This document shows, piece after piece, positions 28,627 to 36,835 of a DNA stretch of 64,000 nucleotides. The DNA comes from Roseomonas xinghualingensis (lineage in GTDB: Bacteria > Pseudomonadota > Alphaproteobacteria > Acetobacterales > Acetobacteraceae): positions 34,908 through 98,907 of the forward strand of contig NZ_JAOXLP010000016.1 in assembly GCF_025791835.1 (NCBI RefSeq), in the 5' to 3' direction. The position numbers and the translations under genes are program-made. Within the stretch, counting starts at the first letter, position 1, and each line of letters opens with the position of its first letter. Below the pieces are notes generated by a model. That model searched no databases and was not told where the DNA came from. It saw only the letters and a list, made by a program, of their open reading frames with translations.

Positions 28627-31600
28627 TCAGGTGCCGAAGGGGCGAACGCGCCAGATGGCGAAGGGAAGGCCGGCCGGGTCCAGGCGCATGTGCTGGTTCT
28701 TGCCGTGGAAGGCGAAGCGGTGGCCGTGCATCAGGTCCTCCACCTCCAACCCCGCATGGTCGGGCAGGCCCCAGTGCCAGAGCGGCAGCTCGAAGCCGCC
28801 CTCCTGCACATGGGAAGGATCCATGCTCACCGCCACCAGCAACACGTTGGAGCGGTCCGCCGTCGCCTTCTCATAATAAAGGATGTTGTCGTTCCAGACG
28901 TTCAGGAAGGTCACGCCGAGATGCGTCTGCAACGCCGGGTTGGCGCGGCGGATGAGATTCAGCCGCGTGACCTCATCCACGATGTCCCCTGGCCGCCGGT
29001 CAGGCCAGACGCGGATCTGGTACTTCTCGCTGTCCAGATACTCCTCCTTGCCCGGCAGCGGCGTCGCCTCGCAGAGTTCGAAACCCTGATAGACGCCCCA
29101 GAGGCCGGACAAGGTCGCCGCCAGCGCCGCGCGCACCAGATGCATCGGGCGGCCGCCATTCTGCAGGTGGCGCGGGTTGATGTCGGGCGTGTTGACGAAG
29201 AAATGCGGGCGGAAGAATTCGCGCGGGGCCGTGGTGGTCAGCTCCGTCAGGTACTCCTCCATCTCCGCCTTGGTCTCGCGCCAGGTGAAGTAGGTGTAGG
29301 ACTGGCTGAAGCCGGCCTTCGCCAGCCGGTACATCACCTTCGGACGCGTGAAGGCCTCCGAGAGGAACAGAACCTCCGGATGCTCGGCGCGGATTTCGCC
29401 GATCATCCATTCCCAGAAGGGCAATGGCTTGGTGTGCGGGTTGTCCACCCGGAAGGTCTTCACCCCCTGCTCCACCCAGAACTTCACCGTCTGGTACAGC
29501 GCCACCCAGAGCGAGGGCTTCGCGCCCTCCGTGTAGAAATCGACATTGACGATGTCTTCGTATTTCTTCGGCGGGTTCTCGGCGTATTTGATCGTCCCGT
29601 CGGGGCGCCAGTCGAACCATTCCGGGTGCTCGCGCAGCCAGGGATGATCAGGCGAGCACTGGATCGCGAAGTCCAGCGCCAGTTCCAGCCCATGGGCATG
29701 CGCGGCATCGCGCAGGCGGTGGAACGCCTCGATCGTGCCAAGGGTGGGATGCAGCGCGTCATGCCCGCCCTCCTCCGAGCCGATGGCATAGGGGCTGCCC
29801 ACATCCTCGGGCCCTGGTGTCAGCGTATTGTTGCGCCCCTTGCGGTTCTTCCGCCCGATCGGATGGACCGGCGGGAAGTAGAGTACGTCGAAGCCCATCG
29901 CCTTCACGCGGGGCAGCTGGCGGATCACGTCGTCCAGCGTGCCGTGCCGCTCGGGATCGCCCGACTGGCTGCGAGGGAAGATCTCGTACCAGGAAGCGAA
30001 ACGGGCGGCGATGCGCTCCGCCTCGATGAGGCCGGGCGGATTCTGTCGCACGCGGTGCGGCCGGTCGTCGGCCAGCGCCATCAACCGCGCCGTCTCGGGC
30101 GAGAGCAGCATGGTGAGGCGCTCGGATTCCGTTGCCTTCTCCAGCGATTTCGCCAACAGGCCGAGCGGACGCTTGGCGGCGCCGATGCGCTTCGCAGCCT
30201 TCTCGACCAGCCGCCGCCCTTCCTCCAGCTCCAACGAGACCGGCACGCCGGCCGCATGCTTCTTCGACAGCTCGTCGCGATAGCCTGCGAAGACATCGAG
30301 CCAGGCCTCCACCGCGAAGACATGGCGGCCCATCCGCTCCAGAGGAAAACTGGCGGTCCAGCGATCATTGCCCAGCGGCGTCATGCGCAGCTCGCGCCAC
30401 GCCCTCTCGTCCACCGGGCGCCAGAGCAGCGCCACGCCGAAGGTGGCATGGGTGTCGGCGACGATATCGGCCTCCACCGTCACCACCTCGCCCATGATGC
30501 GCTTGGCCGGGAAGCGGCCGCCCTCCACCAGCGGCGTCACCGCCTCGATGCCGATTCGCGGAATCGCCACGCCCTGCTCCGGCGGCATGCGCATGGTGGC
30601 GGGGCGGAGGATCGGGCTGGACCGCCCGGCCTGCATCACCCGCACCTCTCCGGGGGAGAGCAAAACGGGCACGCCCGGCGTCAGCATCTGGACGCCATCG
30701 GCACCCCGGAAGGGCCCCGGGCCACCGCCGATACCCGGCAGGATCACTTCCGGCAGCAGCGTGGCCGAGGCATGGCGATCGGGATTGGCGATGACGAGCG
30801 TGGCGGATTCCGCGAGACGCGGATCCTCCGGGGCACGCAGCACGGCCAGCACCGGGGCTCCCGGTCCGCTCAGCGGGCGCATCACCTGCCCCGAAAGCGG
30901 CGCCAGGTTTCGCACCAGCGCATTCGCCTCCCGGATTTCATTGGAGAGGTCGTAAGGCGCGTTCTCGCGCAGCCAGCTCCAGTCACCCGGCCGGTCCTGC
31001 GACGGGTCGCTGGAGCTGCGCGCGCCATATTCGAAGCCCTGGGGAACCAGCAGCGCATCACAAAGCGTGGCGGCGAGACGCAGGGAAAGACCCGCGGCGC
31101 GCGCCCGCGCGGCCTCGTCACCTTCGTCCACGGCCGCCCGCTGGCCAAAGGGCACCTCGGGGAAGCCGACCAGCGGGGCACCCAGGGCCTCGCGCTCGGC
31201 CAGCCACCAACGATCGCGCCCGTTCCACCAGGCCAGGGATGAGGTCAGCCAGCCGAAGCCTACCTGCCGCAACGCGGCTGCCTCGGGCCAGGGCATGCCC
31301 GTGGTCCAGGCGATGAAGCCCGTACCGGCGCCCGCCGCACCGATCAACCGCGCCCAGGAGGCCGCAGGCACCTCGCCGGGGCGCAGCGCACGGAAGCCCG
31401 AGACCCCCGCCGCCACCCAGTCTCGCAGACGCGCCTCCCAGAATCCGAGCGGCCCTTCCGCGGAAAGATCCAGCCGCGCCACGCCCAGCGGAACGGCGGC
31501 GCCGCGCGGATCGGGAAGACCGTCTCCGGCCCTGCGGAACCATTCCGGATGCCTGGCGCAGAGCGCGCCCTCCGCCGCGACATTCTGCGGCGACAGGTCG

Positions 31601-31890
31601 AGCCAAAGATCCAGTCCGGCGGCACGGCAGGCACGCGCCAGGGCGGCGATGGCCGCGGTGCCATCTGTTCCCATTCCCAGCAGCGGGTGGGGACGGTCAT
31701 GATCCGCCACATCCATCAGATTTCCGGAACGGCCGGACGAGAGCGGCGGAGGGAGGCAAATGGCGCTGAAGCCGAGAGCCGCGATCCGTTCCAGTTCAGC
31801 TCCCCATCCAGACAAGGGACCGAGCAGCAACGGGTTGAGATGGTACATGGCCATAGGTCGCATCGGCGAGGAACGGTGGTCGGCGGTCAT
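28627..31890 (-). CDS. glgE: Maltosyltransferase GlgE with extra N-terminal amylase-like domain
   Basis: A GH13_3 enzyme that extends alpha-1,4-glucan from maltose-1-phosphate. The product is 1087 residues, far longer than the usual 660-700. The family core begins near residue 440 with the N/S domain (IPRIGIEAVTPLVEGGRFPA). The nucleophile is Asp816 in FRVDNPHTKPLPFWEW, the acid/base is Glu845 in FLSEAFTRPK, and NTPDINP follows. Residues about 10-400 form a second barrel-like region (YHLNPLLLGPLSGWGAEL, LDLWLDLSPQN, SGFRALRPGEVP) where the expected catalytic Asp and Glu positions are not conserved. ATG 31890 is chosen; ATG 31908 or earlier codons are possible. It is the first gene of the operon. 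Confidence 0.93.
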   Translation of the reverse strand: MTADHRSSPMRPMAMYHLNPLLLGPLSGWGAELERIAALGFSAICLPPPLSSGRSGNLMDVADHDRPHPLLGMGTDGTAAIAALARACRAAGLDLWLDLSPQNVAAEGALCARHPEWFRRAGDGLPDPRGAAVPLGVARLDLSAEGPLGFWEARLRDWVAAGVSGFRALRPGEVPAASWARLIGAAGAGTGFIAWTTGMPWPEAAALRQVGFGWLTSSLAWWNGRDRWWLAEREALGAPLVGFPEVPFGQRAAVDEGDEAARARAAGLSLRLAATLCDALLVPQGFEYGARSSSDPSQDRPGDWSWLRENAPYDLSNEIREANALVRNLAPLSGQVMRPLSGPGAPVLAVLRAPEDPRLAESATLVIANPDRHASATLLPEVILPGIGGGPGPFRGADGVQMLTPGVPVLLSPGEVRVMQAGRSSPILRPATMRMPPEQGVAIPRIGIEAVTPLVEGGRFPAKRIMGEVVTVEADIVADTHATFGVALLWRPVDERAWRELRMTPLGNDRWTASFPLERMGRHVFAVEAWLDVFAGYRDELSKKHAAGVPVSLELEEGRRLVEKAAKRIGAAKRPLGLLAKSLEKATESERLTMLLSPETARLMALADDRPHRVRQNPPGLIEAERIAARFASWYEIFPRSQSGDPERHGTLDDVIRQLPRVKAMGFDVLYFPPVHPIGRKNRKGRNNTLTPGPEDVGSPYAIGSEEGGHDALHPTLGTIEAFHRLRDAAHAHGLELALDFAIQCSPDHPWLREHPEWFDWRPDGTIKYAENPPKKYEDIVNVDFYTEGAKPSLWVALYQTVKFWVEQGVKTFRVDNPHTKPLPFWEWMIGEIRAEHPEVLFLSEAFTRPKVMYRLAKAGFSQSYTYFTWRETKAEMEEYLTELTTTAPREFFRPHFFVNTPDINPRHLQNGGRPMHLVRAALAATLSGLWGVYQGFELCEATPLPGKEEYLDSEKYQIRVWPDRRPGDIVDEVTRLNLIRRANPALQTHLGVTFLNVWNDNILYYEKATADRSNVLLVAVSMDPSHVQEGGFELPLWHWGLPDHAGLEVEDLMHGHRFAFHGKNQHMRLDPAGLPFAIWRVRPFGT

Positions 31891-32037
31891 GGTTCCCGGC
31901 TCCGGCATCGTCGATTGGGTCAGACGGGGATCGCAGCCATTCCGGGCCCGGCCAAGCGTGCCGCACCGCAACAAGGCGTGAGGACCTCAATGTTCCCGGA
32001 AGCCCCTCCGGCAGAGCAGCCCCAATGTGTGGACTTG

Positions 32038-35000
32038 CTAGTCTTTCCGGATACCGGCACCAGGCGCCGCCCTGGAGGCGCCCCATCCTTCCTGGACAAG
32101 GCCCCCGGGCCGTCTCTTCGCGGGGAGGGCCGCCATGATCGCCGCCGCCAGCGCTTCCCGTCCGAAGGGCTTGTCCAGGCGTGGCACATCCGGCGCCTCG
32201 CCGGCCGCCATGTCGGCATAGCCAGAGGCGAGGATCACTGGCAGTCCCGGATGCGATGCCGCGATGCGCGCGGCAAGTTCCGCTCCCGTCATCCCGGGCA
32301 TGGCGTGATCGGTCAGCACCAGATCCGGCAACTGCCCCGCGCGCAGCATCTCCAGCGCGGCGGCGGCGGAGCCGGCCACCCAGGCCAGATGGTCAAGATC
32401 CGCCACCAGGGCCGCGGTGCTGGACAGCACCAGCGGATCGTCATCCACCACCAGCACGACAAGGCGGCGCCTGCCTGGGGGCTCGGCAGGGACGGCCGAG
32501 GAATCGGGGACGGGCCCGGCCCCGGTTTCGGCCCGTGGCAGCCACATCTCGGTGGTGGTCCCCTCGCCCGGGACGCTGATCAGGCGCAGGGCACCGCCGG
32601 ACTGGGCGCAAAGGCCATGCACCATCGAAAGCCCGAGGCCAGTGCCACGCCCGATGCCCTTGGTGGTGAAGAAGGGCTCCGTGGCACGGGCCAGGGTCCC
32701 CGCATCCATCCCCGTCCCCTCGTCGATGACGGCGATGACGAGACAGTCGCCTGGCGGCACCTCCCCCGTGCCGCTGCTCAGCTTCGCCCGGTTCCCGGCA
32801 GGCTCGTTGCGGACGGTGACACGGACGCGTCCATGGGGATAGTGATCCGGCGGCATGGCATCCCGCGCGTTCACGCAGAGGTTCAGCAGGGCCAGTTCCA
32901 GCTGGTTCGGATCAGCCTGCACCCACCACAGCCCCTCGGGGAGGTCGATCTCCAGCGGTGTGGCCGGCCCCAGGCTGCGGGCAAGGATGTCGCGCAGCGA
33001 GGCGATCAGCGCCGCCGCGTCCACCACGCCGATCCGTAATTCCTGCCGGCGCGCGAAGGCCAGCATGCGGCGCGTCAGCGCAGCACCCCGCTCGGCGGCC
33101 CCCGCCACCCCCTCCAGCAGCCGCCGCGCGCCCGGATCAGCCGCCACCGCCGGGCGCCGGCCCAGCAGCGCGGTTCCGGAAGCCACCACCTGCAGGAGGT
33201 TGTTGAAGTCATGCGCCACACCTCCCGTGAGCTGACCCAGCGCCTCCAGCCTTCGGGCCTGGGCCAGCTGGGCATGGGCCGCCTCGGCGGCGGCGACGGC
33301 CTCGCGGACGCGCCCCTCCAGCACCGCCTGCGCGGCACGGCGCTCTGTCACATCGGCATAGACCCCGATGAAGCGCCCCATGGGGGAGGAGGAGGATGGC
33401 GGCAGCGCCCGGCCCGTCGCGGCGATCCAGCGTTCGCCGCGCGGAGTGCGGATGCGGTACTCCATGACAGTGGTGCCGCCCTCCGCCAGCACCTTCTCCC
33501 AGGCCTCGCGGGAGATCGGCCGGTCGTCGGGATGCCTCATGCTCTGCCACGTGGCCAGGTCCCCGCGCAGGTCGGGTGGCGCCGGCAGACCCAGGAAGGC
33601 GAAATGCCCCGGCGAGAAGACGCCTTCCCGCGTGTGCAGATCGACGTCGAAAGCAATCAACCCACCAGCCTCGAGCGCGAGGCGAAGGCGCTCCTCGGCG
33701 GCAGCCAGGGCAGCCTGGTTCTCGGCCAGCCGAGCCTCGGTACGGCGCAGGGCGGAAACATCCACATGCACACCGCGCACCCGGATGGCCCGGCCCTGCG
33801 CGTCCCGCTCAATCTCGGCCAGGGCAGAGATCCAGCGCGTCTCGCCCGCCGGTGTCAGCACCCGGTACTCCGCGATGTAGTCGGAGCCCTTCCCCTCGAT
33901 GAAAGCGATGAAGTCGGCGACGCCGCGGGCGCGGTCCTCGGGGTGGATGCGCGATACCCAGGCGCCATGCGGCTCCTCCGCCGCTTCCGGGCCAAGCCCG
34001 TGCAAGGCAAGGTATTCAGGGGAGCGGCGGTTGTGAAAGACCAGCGGCGCGCCGGGCGGGTGCTCAATCAGGATCTCGAAGCCACCGACCCGCGCCAGCC
34101 TCTGCGTTTGGGCCAGTTGCGCCTCGCGCTCCCGCAGCGCCGCGTCACGCGCCGCGATGGTGGCGGAGGCATGGGAAAGGGCTGCGCCCACCGCATCCGC
34201 CTCCCGCAGCGCGCTCCGCACCGGCGGCACGGCCTCCCCCTTCCCCAGAGCGGCCGCAGCATCCGAGAGGGAGCGCATCGCACGGGCGATGCGGGCGCCG
34301 GAAACGAGCGCCAGCAATATGGCGCAGGCCAGCAGCAGCGCGCCTACCCCCAGCAGAGCCTGGACGGCGCGATGGACCGGTGCATCCACCACATCGGCGG
34401 CGAGGCTGGCGCCCACGGTCCAGCCCACATCGATGGGAGCATGGGCGAACACCACGGCTTCGCCGTCGTAATTCTTCCCGCGCCAGATGCCATTGGCGGG
34501 ATTCCGGAATCGGGGTCCCGCCTCGCGTCCCATAGACGCCTCAGCCGAGGCGCTGCGGGCGACGATGCGATTCGCGCGGTCCACCACCACGGCGGTCCAG
34601 CCCGGCTCCGGCAGCTCCCTCCGCAGCTGTTCAGCCAGATGCCGCGCAGGAAAGCCAGCAGCCAGCAGCAGGCGAGTTCCATCGGCACCCCGCAGCGGCA
34701 GAATGATGCCGTAGCTTGGCGCTTTCGAAGTCGTACCCAGAAAAAGGTCGGTCACCCGGGGGGCATCTTGGGATGCGGCCCCCGGAACCGCCCATTCCGG
34801 GCGCAGCGGATGGTGTTCAAGCGATTGCCCATAGGGCACCCCGCTGTGGAGGATCGGCCGCCCGTCCCTATCCCGCAGCGACAGGTTGGCCTTCAACTCC
34901 CCCGACATGGCGACGAGGTGCCGGTGGACGCCCTCGAGGTCGCCTGAGCGCAAAGCATCAGTCGCCGCGATGGTCCGCAAGGTAGAAGTGAGCGCCTCGA

Positions 35001-35187
35001 ACTCCGAGTCCACCATCCGCGCCAGCCCTTCGGCGCGCGCCAGCAGGTTCCGCTCCACCATTCCGCGTTGCGCCTCGGCGAAGCGCCAGATGGCGAGGCC
35101 GGCGAAGCCGAGCACGGGCAGCACCGCCGCGAGCACAAGCAACAGCAGCCGCGCGCGGATGCCCGCGGTGGGCAGGGCGCCGCGCAA
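32038..35187 (-). CDS. Membrane hybrid sensor histidine kinase with receiver domain
   Basis: A membrane-bound hybrid kinase of about 1049 residues. A first membrane helix (about 13-33, RLLLLVLAAVLPVLGFAGLA) and a second near 285-310 flank a periplasmic dCache-like sensor. A HAMP-like linker and two PAS/PAC modules follow, then HisKA with the phospho-His in LTGGVAHDFNNLLQVV. The ATPase has NLCVNARDAMP, DEGTGMD and GTGLGLSMVHGL. The C-terminal receiver has VVDDDPLVL and the acceptor Asp in LVLTDHAMPGMTG. No ATG or GTG precedes the first helix in frame, so TTG 35187 is proposed; confidence in that start is low. It directly precedes glgE, 147 bp away, so it may sense conditions relevant to that operon. 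Confidence 0.85.
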   Translation of the reverse strand: MRGALPTAGIRARLLLLVLAAVLPVLGFAGLAIWRFAEAQRGMVERNLLARAEGLARMVDSEFEALTSTLRTIAATDALRSGDLEGVHRHLVAMSGELKANLSLRDRDGRPILHSGVPYGQSLEHHPLRPEWAVPGAASQDAPRVTDLFLGTTSKAPSYGIILPLRGADGTRLLLAAGFPARHLAEQLRRELPEPGWTAVVVDRANRIVARSASAEASMGREAGPRFRNPANGIWRGKNYDGEAVVFAHAPIDVGWTVGASLAADVVDAPVHRAVQALLGVGALLLACAILLALVSGARIARAMRSLSDAAAALGKGEAVPPVRSALREADAVGAALSHASATIAARDAALREREAQLAQTQRLARVGGFEILIEHPPGAPLVFHNRRSPEYLALHGLGPEAAEEPHGAWVSRIHPEDRARGVADFIAFIEGKGSDYIAEYRVLTPAGETRWISALAEIERDAQGRAIRVRGVHVDVSALRRTEARLAENQAALAAAEERLRLALEAGGLIAFDVDLHTREGVFSPGHFAFLGLPAPPDLRGDLATWQSMRHPDDRPISREAWEKVLAEGGTTVMEYRIRTPRGERWIAATGRALPPSSSSPMGRFIGVYADVTERRAAQAVLEGRVREAVAAAEAAHAQLAQARRLEALGQLTGGVAHDFNNLLQVVASGTALLGRRPAVAADPGARRLLEGVAGAAERGAALTRRMLAFARRQELRIGVVDAAALIASLRDILARSLGPATPLEIDLPEGLWWVQADPNQLELALLNLCVNARDAMPPDHYPHGRVRVTVRNEPAGNRAKLSSGTGEVPPGDCLVIAVIDEGTGMDAGTLARATEPFFTTKGIGRGTGLGLSMVHGLCAQSGGALRLISVPGEGTTTEMWLPRAETGAGPVPDSSAVPAEPPGRRRLVVLVVDDDPLVLSSTAALVADLDHLAWVAGSAAAALEMLRAGQLPDLVLTDHAMPGMTGAELAARIAASHPGLPVILASGYADMAAGEAPDVPRLDKPFGREALAAAIMAALPAKRRPGGLVQEGWGASRAAPGAGIRKD

Positions 35188-35303
35188 GGGTTTGGGCGTC
35201 TGGATGCGGGTTCCCCATGGTGGTTCCGATGCGAAACTGCACCGGGCACCGATTTGGCGCCAGACCTGCGGGCAGAAGGCGGATGCCGGCCCCGAGTGGT
35301 CGG

Positions 35304-36830
35304 CTACCCCGCGGCAGCCGCCTGAGGCGCGAGTTCCACCACAGCCTCCAGCCCCATCGCAGCCGCCAGGCTGTCCACGCGCCGCTGCACGCTCTCCCCG
35401 GCGAAGACGCCGCTGCCCTCCACCAGCCGCAGCACCAGTTGCCCGCCCCGCAGCGCCAGGGAGGTGCCGGCCAGCAGCGCCGGCGTGCCGCCGGACAGCG
35501 TATAGGCAAGGCGCAGCGCCGCCCCGATCCGCTCCGCCCGCTGCTGCGAGGCCGTCCCGAGCAAGGCGCGCGCCGGCGCAAGAAGCGCGGCATCGCCCGC
35601 GTCGTAGCGAAGCGCGGTGGCAAGGGCGAGGAAGGCCCGCGCATGATGGTCCAACCCTACGCCGGGCTGGCGTAGCACGCGCAGGAAGGCCTGTTCGGCG
35701 CGGTAGTCCGGATGATCGTGGCTGCCCGTATCCGAAACTTGGCAGGCGGCACGGCGCAACGCGGCCTCGGCCATGCCCTCGCCGGGGAAGAGCGGCGCGG
35801 TCCAGTCCATCAAGGCCCTGGGCATCTCGGGATCGCGGCCGAAGCGCGCGGCCAGATCCGCCCCCGCGGCCTCCAGCGGATCCTGCCGCCGCACCGCCTC
35901 GGGCAGGTGCCGCGCATACCATCCTTCCCGTAGCCCGTTGGCCGAGAAGACCACGCGCCTTGCCCCGGTTTCCCGCAACAGGCGGCGCAGCACCACGGCG
36001 GCATAGGGCAGGTCCGCCATGCGCTTGGAAGGCGCACCGGGCAGACGAACCGAGCGCTCCCCCGCCAGGACCACGGCGGAGCAGAGATCGCGCGCCTCAT
36101 CCTTCGGCAGCACGTAGTGATGAACGATGGAGAGCGGATAGCCAGTCTGGGTGATGTGGATCTTCGCCATGGCGCGCCAGGCGCCGCCGACGAGGTAGAG
36201 GTCCCTACCCTGCCCGCGCTGCAACCAGGGCACGGCTGAGAGCTCCTGTTCAGCGATGGCGCGGGCGCGGGACGGCACCGCGCCCGAACGCTCCGCGAGG
36301 CGAATCACGCCCAGCGGCAGGCTTACGGAATCCCTCGGCCGCCCCGCCGAGAGATCCACCAGCTCCAGGCTGCCGCCACCGATATCGCCAAGGATGCCGT
36401 CGGCGCCAGGCACGCCGAGCAGCACGCCCTCCGCCGACATCGCCGCCTCCTCCTCGCCGGTCAGGATGCGCAGTGGCACGCCGGGCATGCGGGCGCGCAG
36501 CGCCTCGGCAAAGGCGGGGCCATTGGCGGCATCGCGCATGGCGGCCGTGGCCAGCACCTCCATCGGATCGGCGCCCATGGCCCGCGCGATGGCGAGGTAG
36601 CGCCCCATGATGGTGAGTGCGCCCTCCACCGCCTTGGCATTGAGCTTGCCGGTGGATTGCAGTCCGCGGCCAAGGCCGAGCACCGCCTTCTCGTTGAAGA
36701 TGGCGACCGGATTGCGGCAGCGTCCCTCGAAGACGACGAGGCGGACGGAATTCGAACCGAGATCAACCACGCCCATGCGCGGCAGGAGCGAAAGCGGCGG
36801 GGATTGCCCGGTGCCGGTATGAAGATCCAA
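35304..36830 (-). CDS. ppx: Exopolyphosphatase / pppGpp phosphohydrolase (Ppx/GppA)
   Basis: A cytosolic ASKHA-fold phosphatase of 508 residues that removes terminal phosphate from polyphosphate and, in some members, from pppGpp. Motifs are VVDLGSNSVRLVVFEG (about 20-35), VLATAAMRDAANGPAF, TGEEEAAMSAEGV and GILGDIGGGSLELVDL. An extra C-terminal helical domain (about 320-508), containing HDHPDYRAEQAF and ALATALRYDAG, matches longer Ppx forms. ATG 36830 or Met19 could start it. It follows ppk by five bases, so synthesis and breakdown of polyphosphate are encoded together. Confidence 0.9.
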   Translation of the reverse strand: MDLHTGTGQSPPLSLLPRMGVVDLGSNSVRLVVFEGRCRNPVAIFNEKAVLGLGRGLQSTGKLNAKAVEGALTIMGRYLAIARAMGADPMEVLATAAMRDAANGPAFAEALRARMPGVPLRILTGEEEAAMSAEGVLLGVPGADGILGDIGGGSLELVDLSAGRPRDSVSLPLGVIRLAERSGAVPSRARAIAEQELSAVPWLQRGQGRDLYLVGGAWRAMAKIHITQTGYPLSIVHHYVLPKDEARDLCSAVVLAGERSVRLPGAPSKRMADLPYAAVVLRRLLRETGARRVVFSANGLREGWYARHLPEAVRRQDPLEAAGADLAARFGRDPEMPRALMDWTAPLFPGEGMAEAALRRAACQVSDTGSHDHPDYRAEQAFLRVLRQPGVGLDHHARAFLALATALRYDAGDAALLAPARALLGTASQQRAERIGAALRLAYTLSGGTPALLAGTSLALRGGQLVLRLVEGSGVFAGESVQRRVDSLAAAMGLEAVVELAPQAAAAG

Positions 36831-36835
36831 GCGTC

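Noticed and set aside
35188..35922. Extension of the hybrid kinase reading frame upstream into ppx
   Set aside because: The extra 245 codons overlap the ppx coding region in another frame and are Ala/Arg/Gly-rich with no domain.
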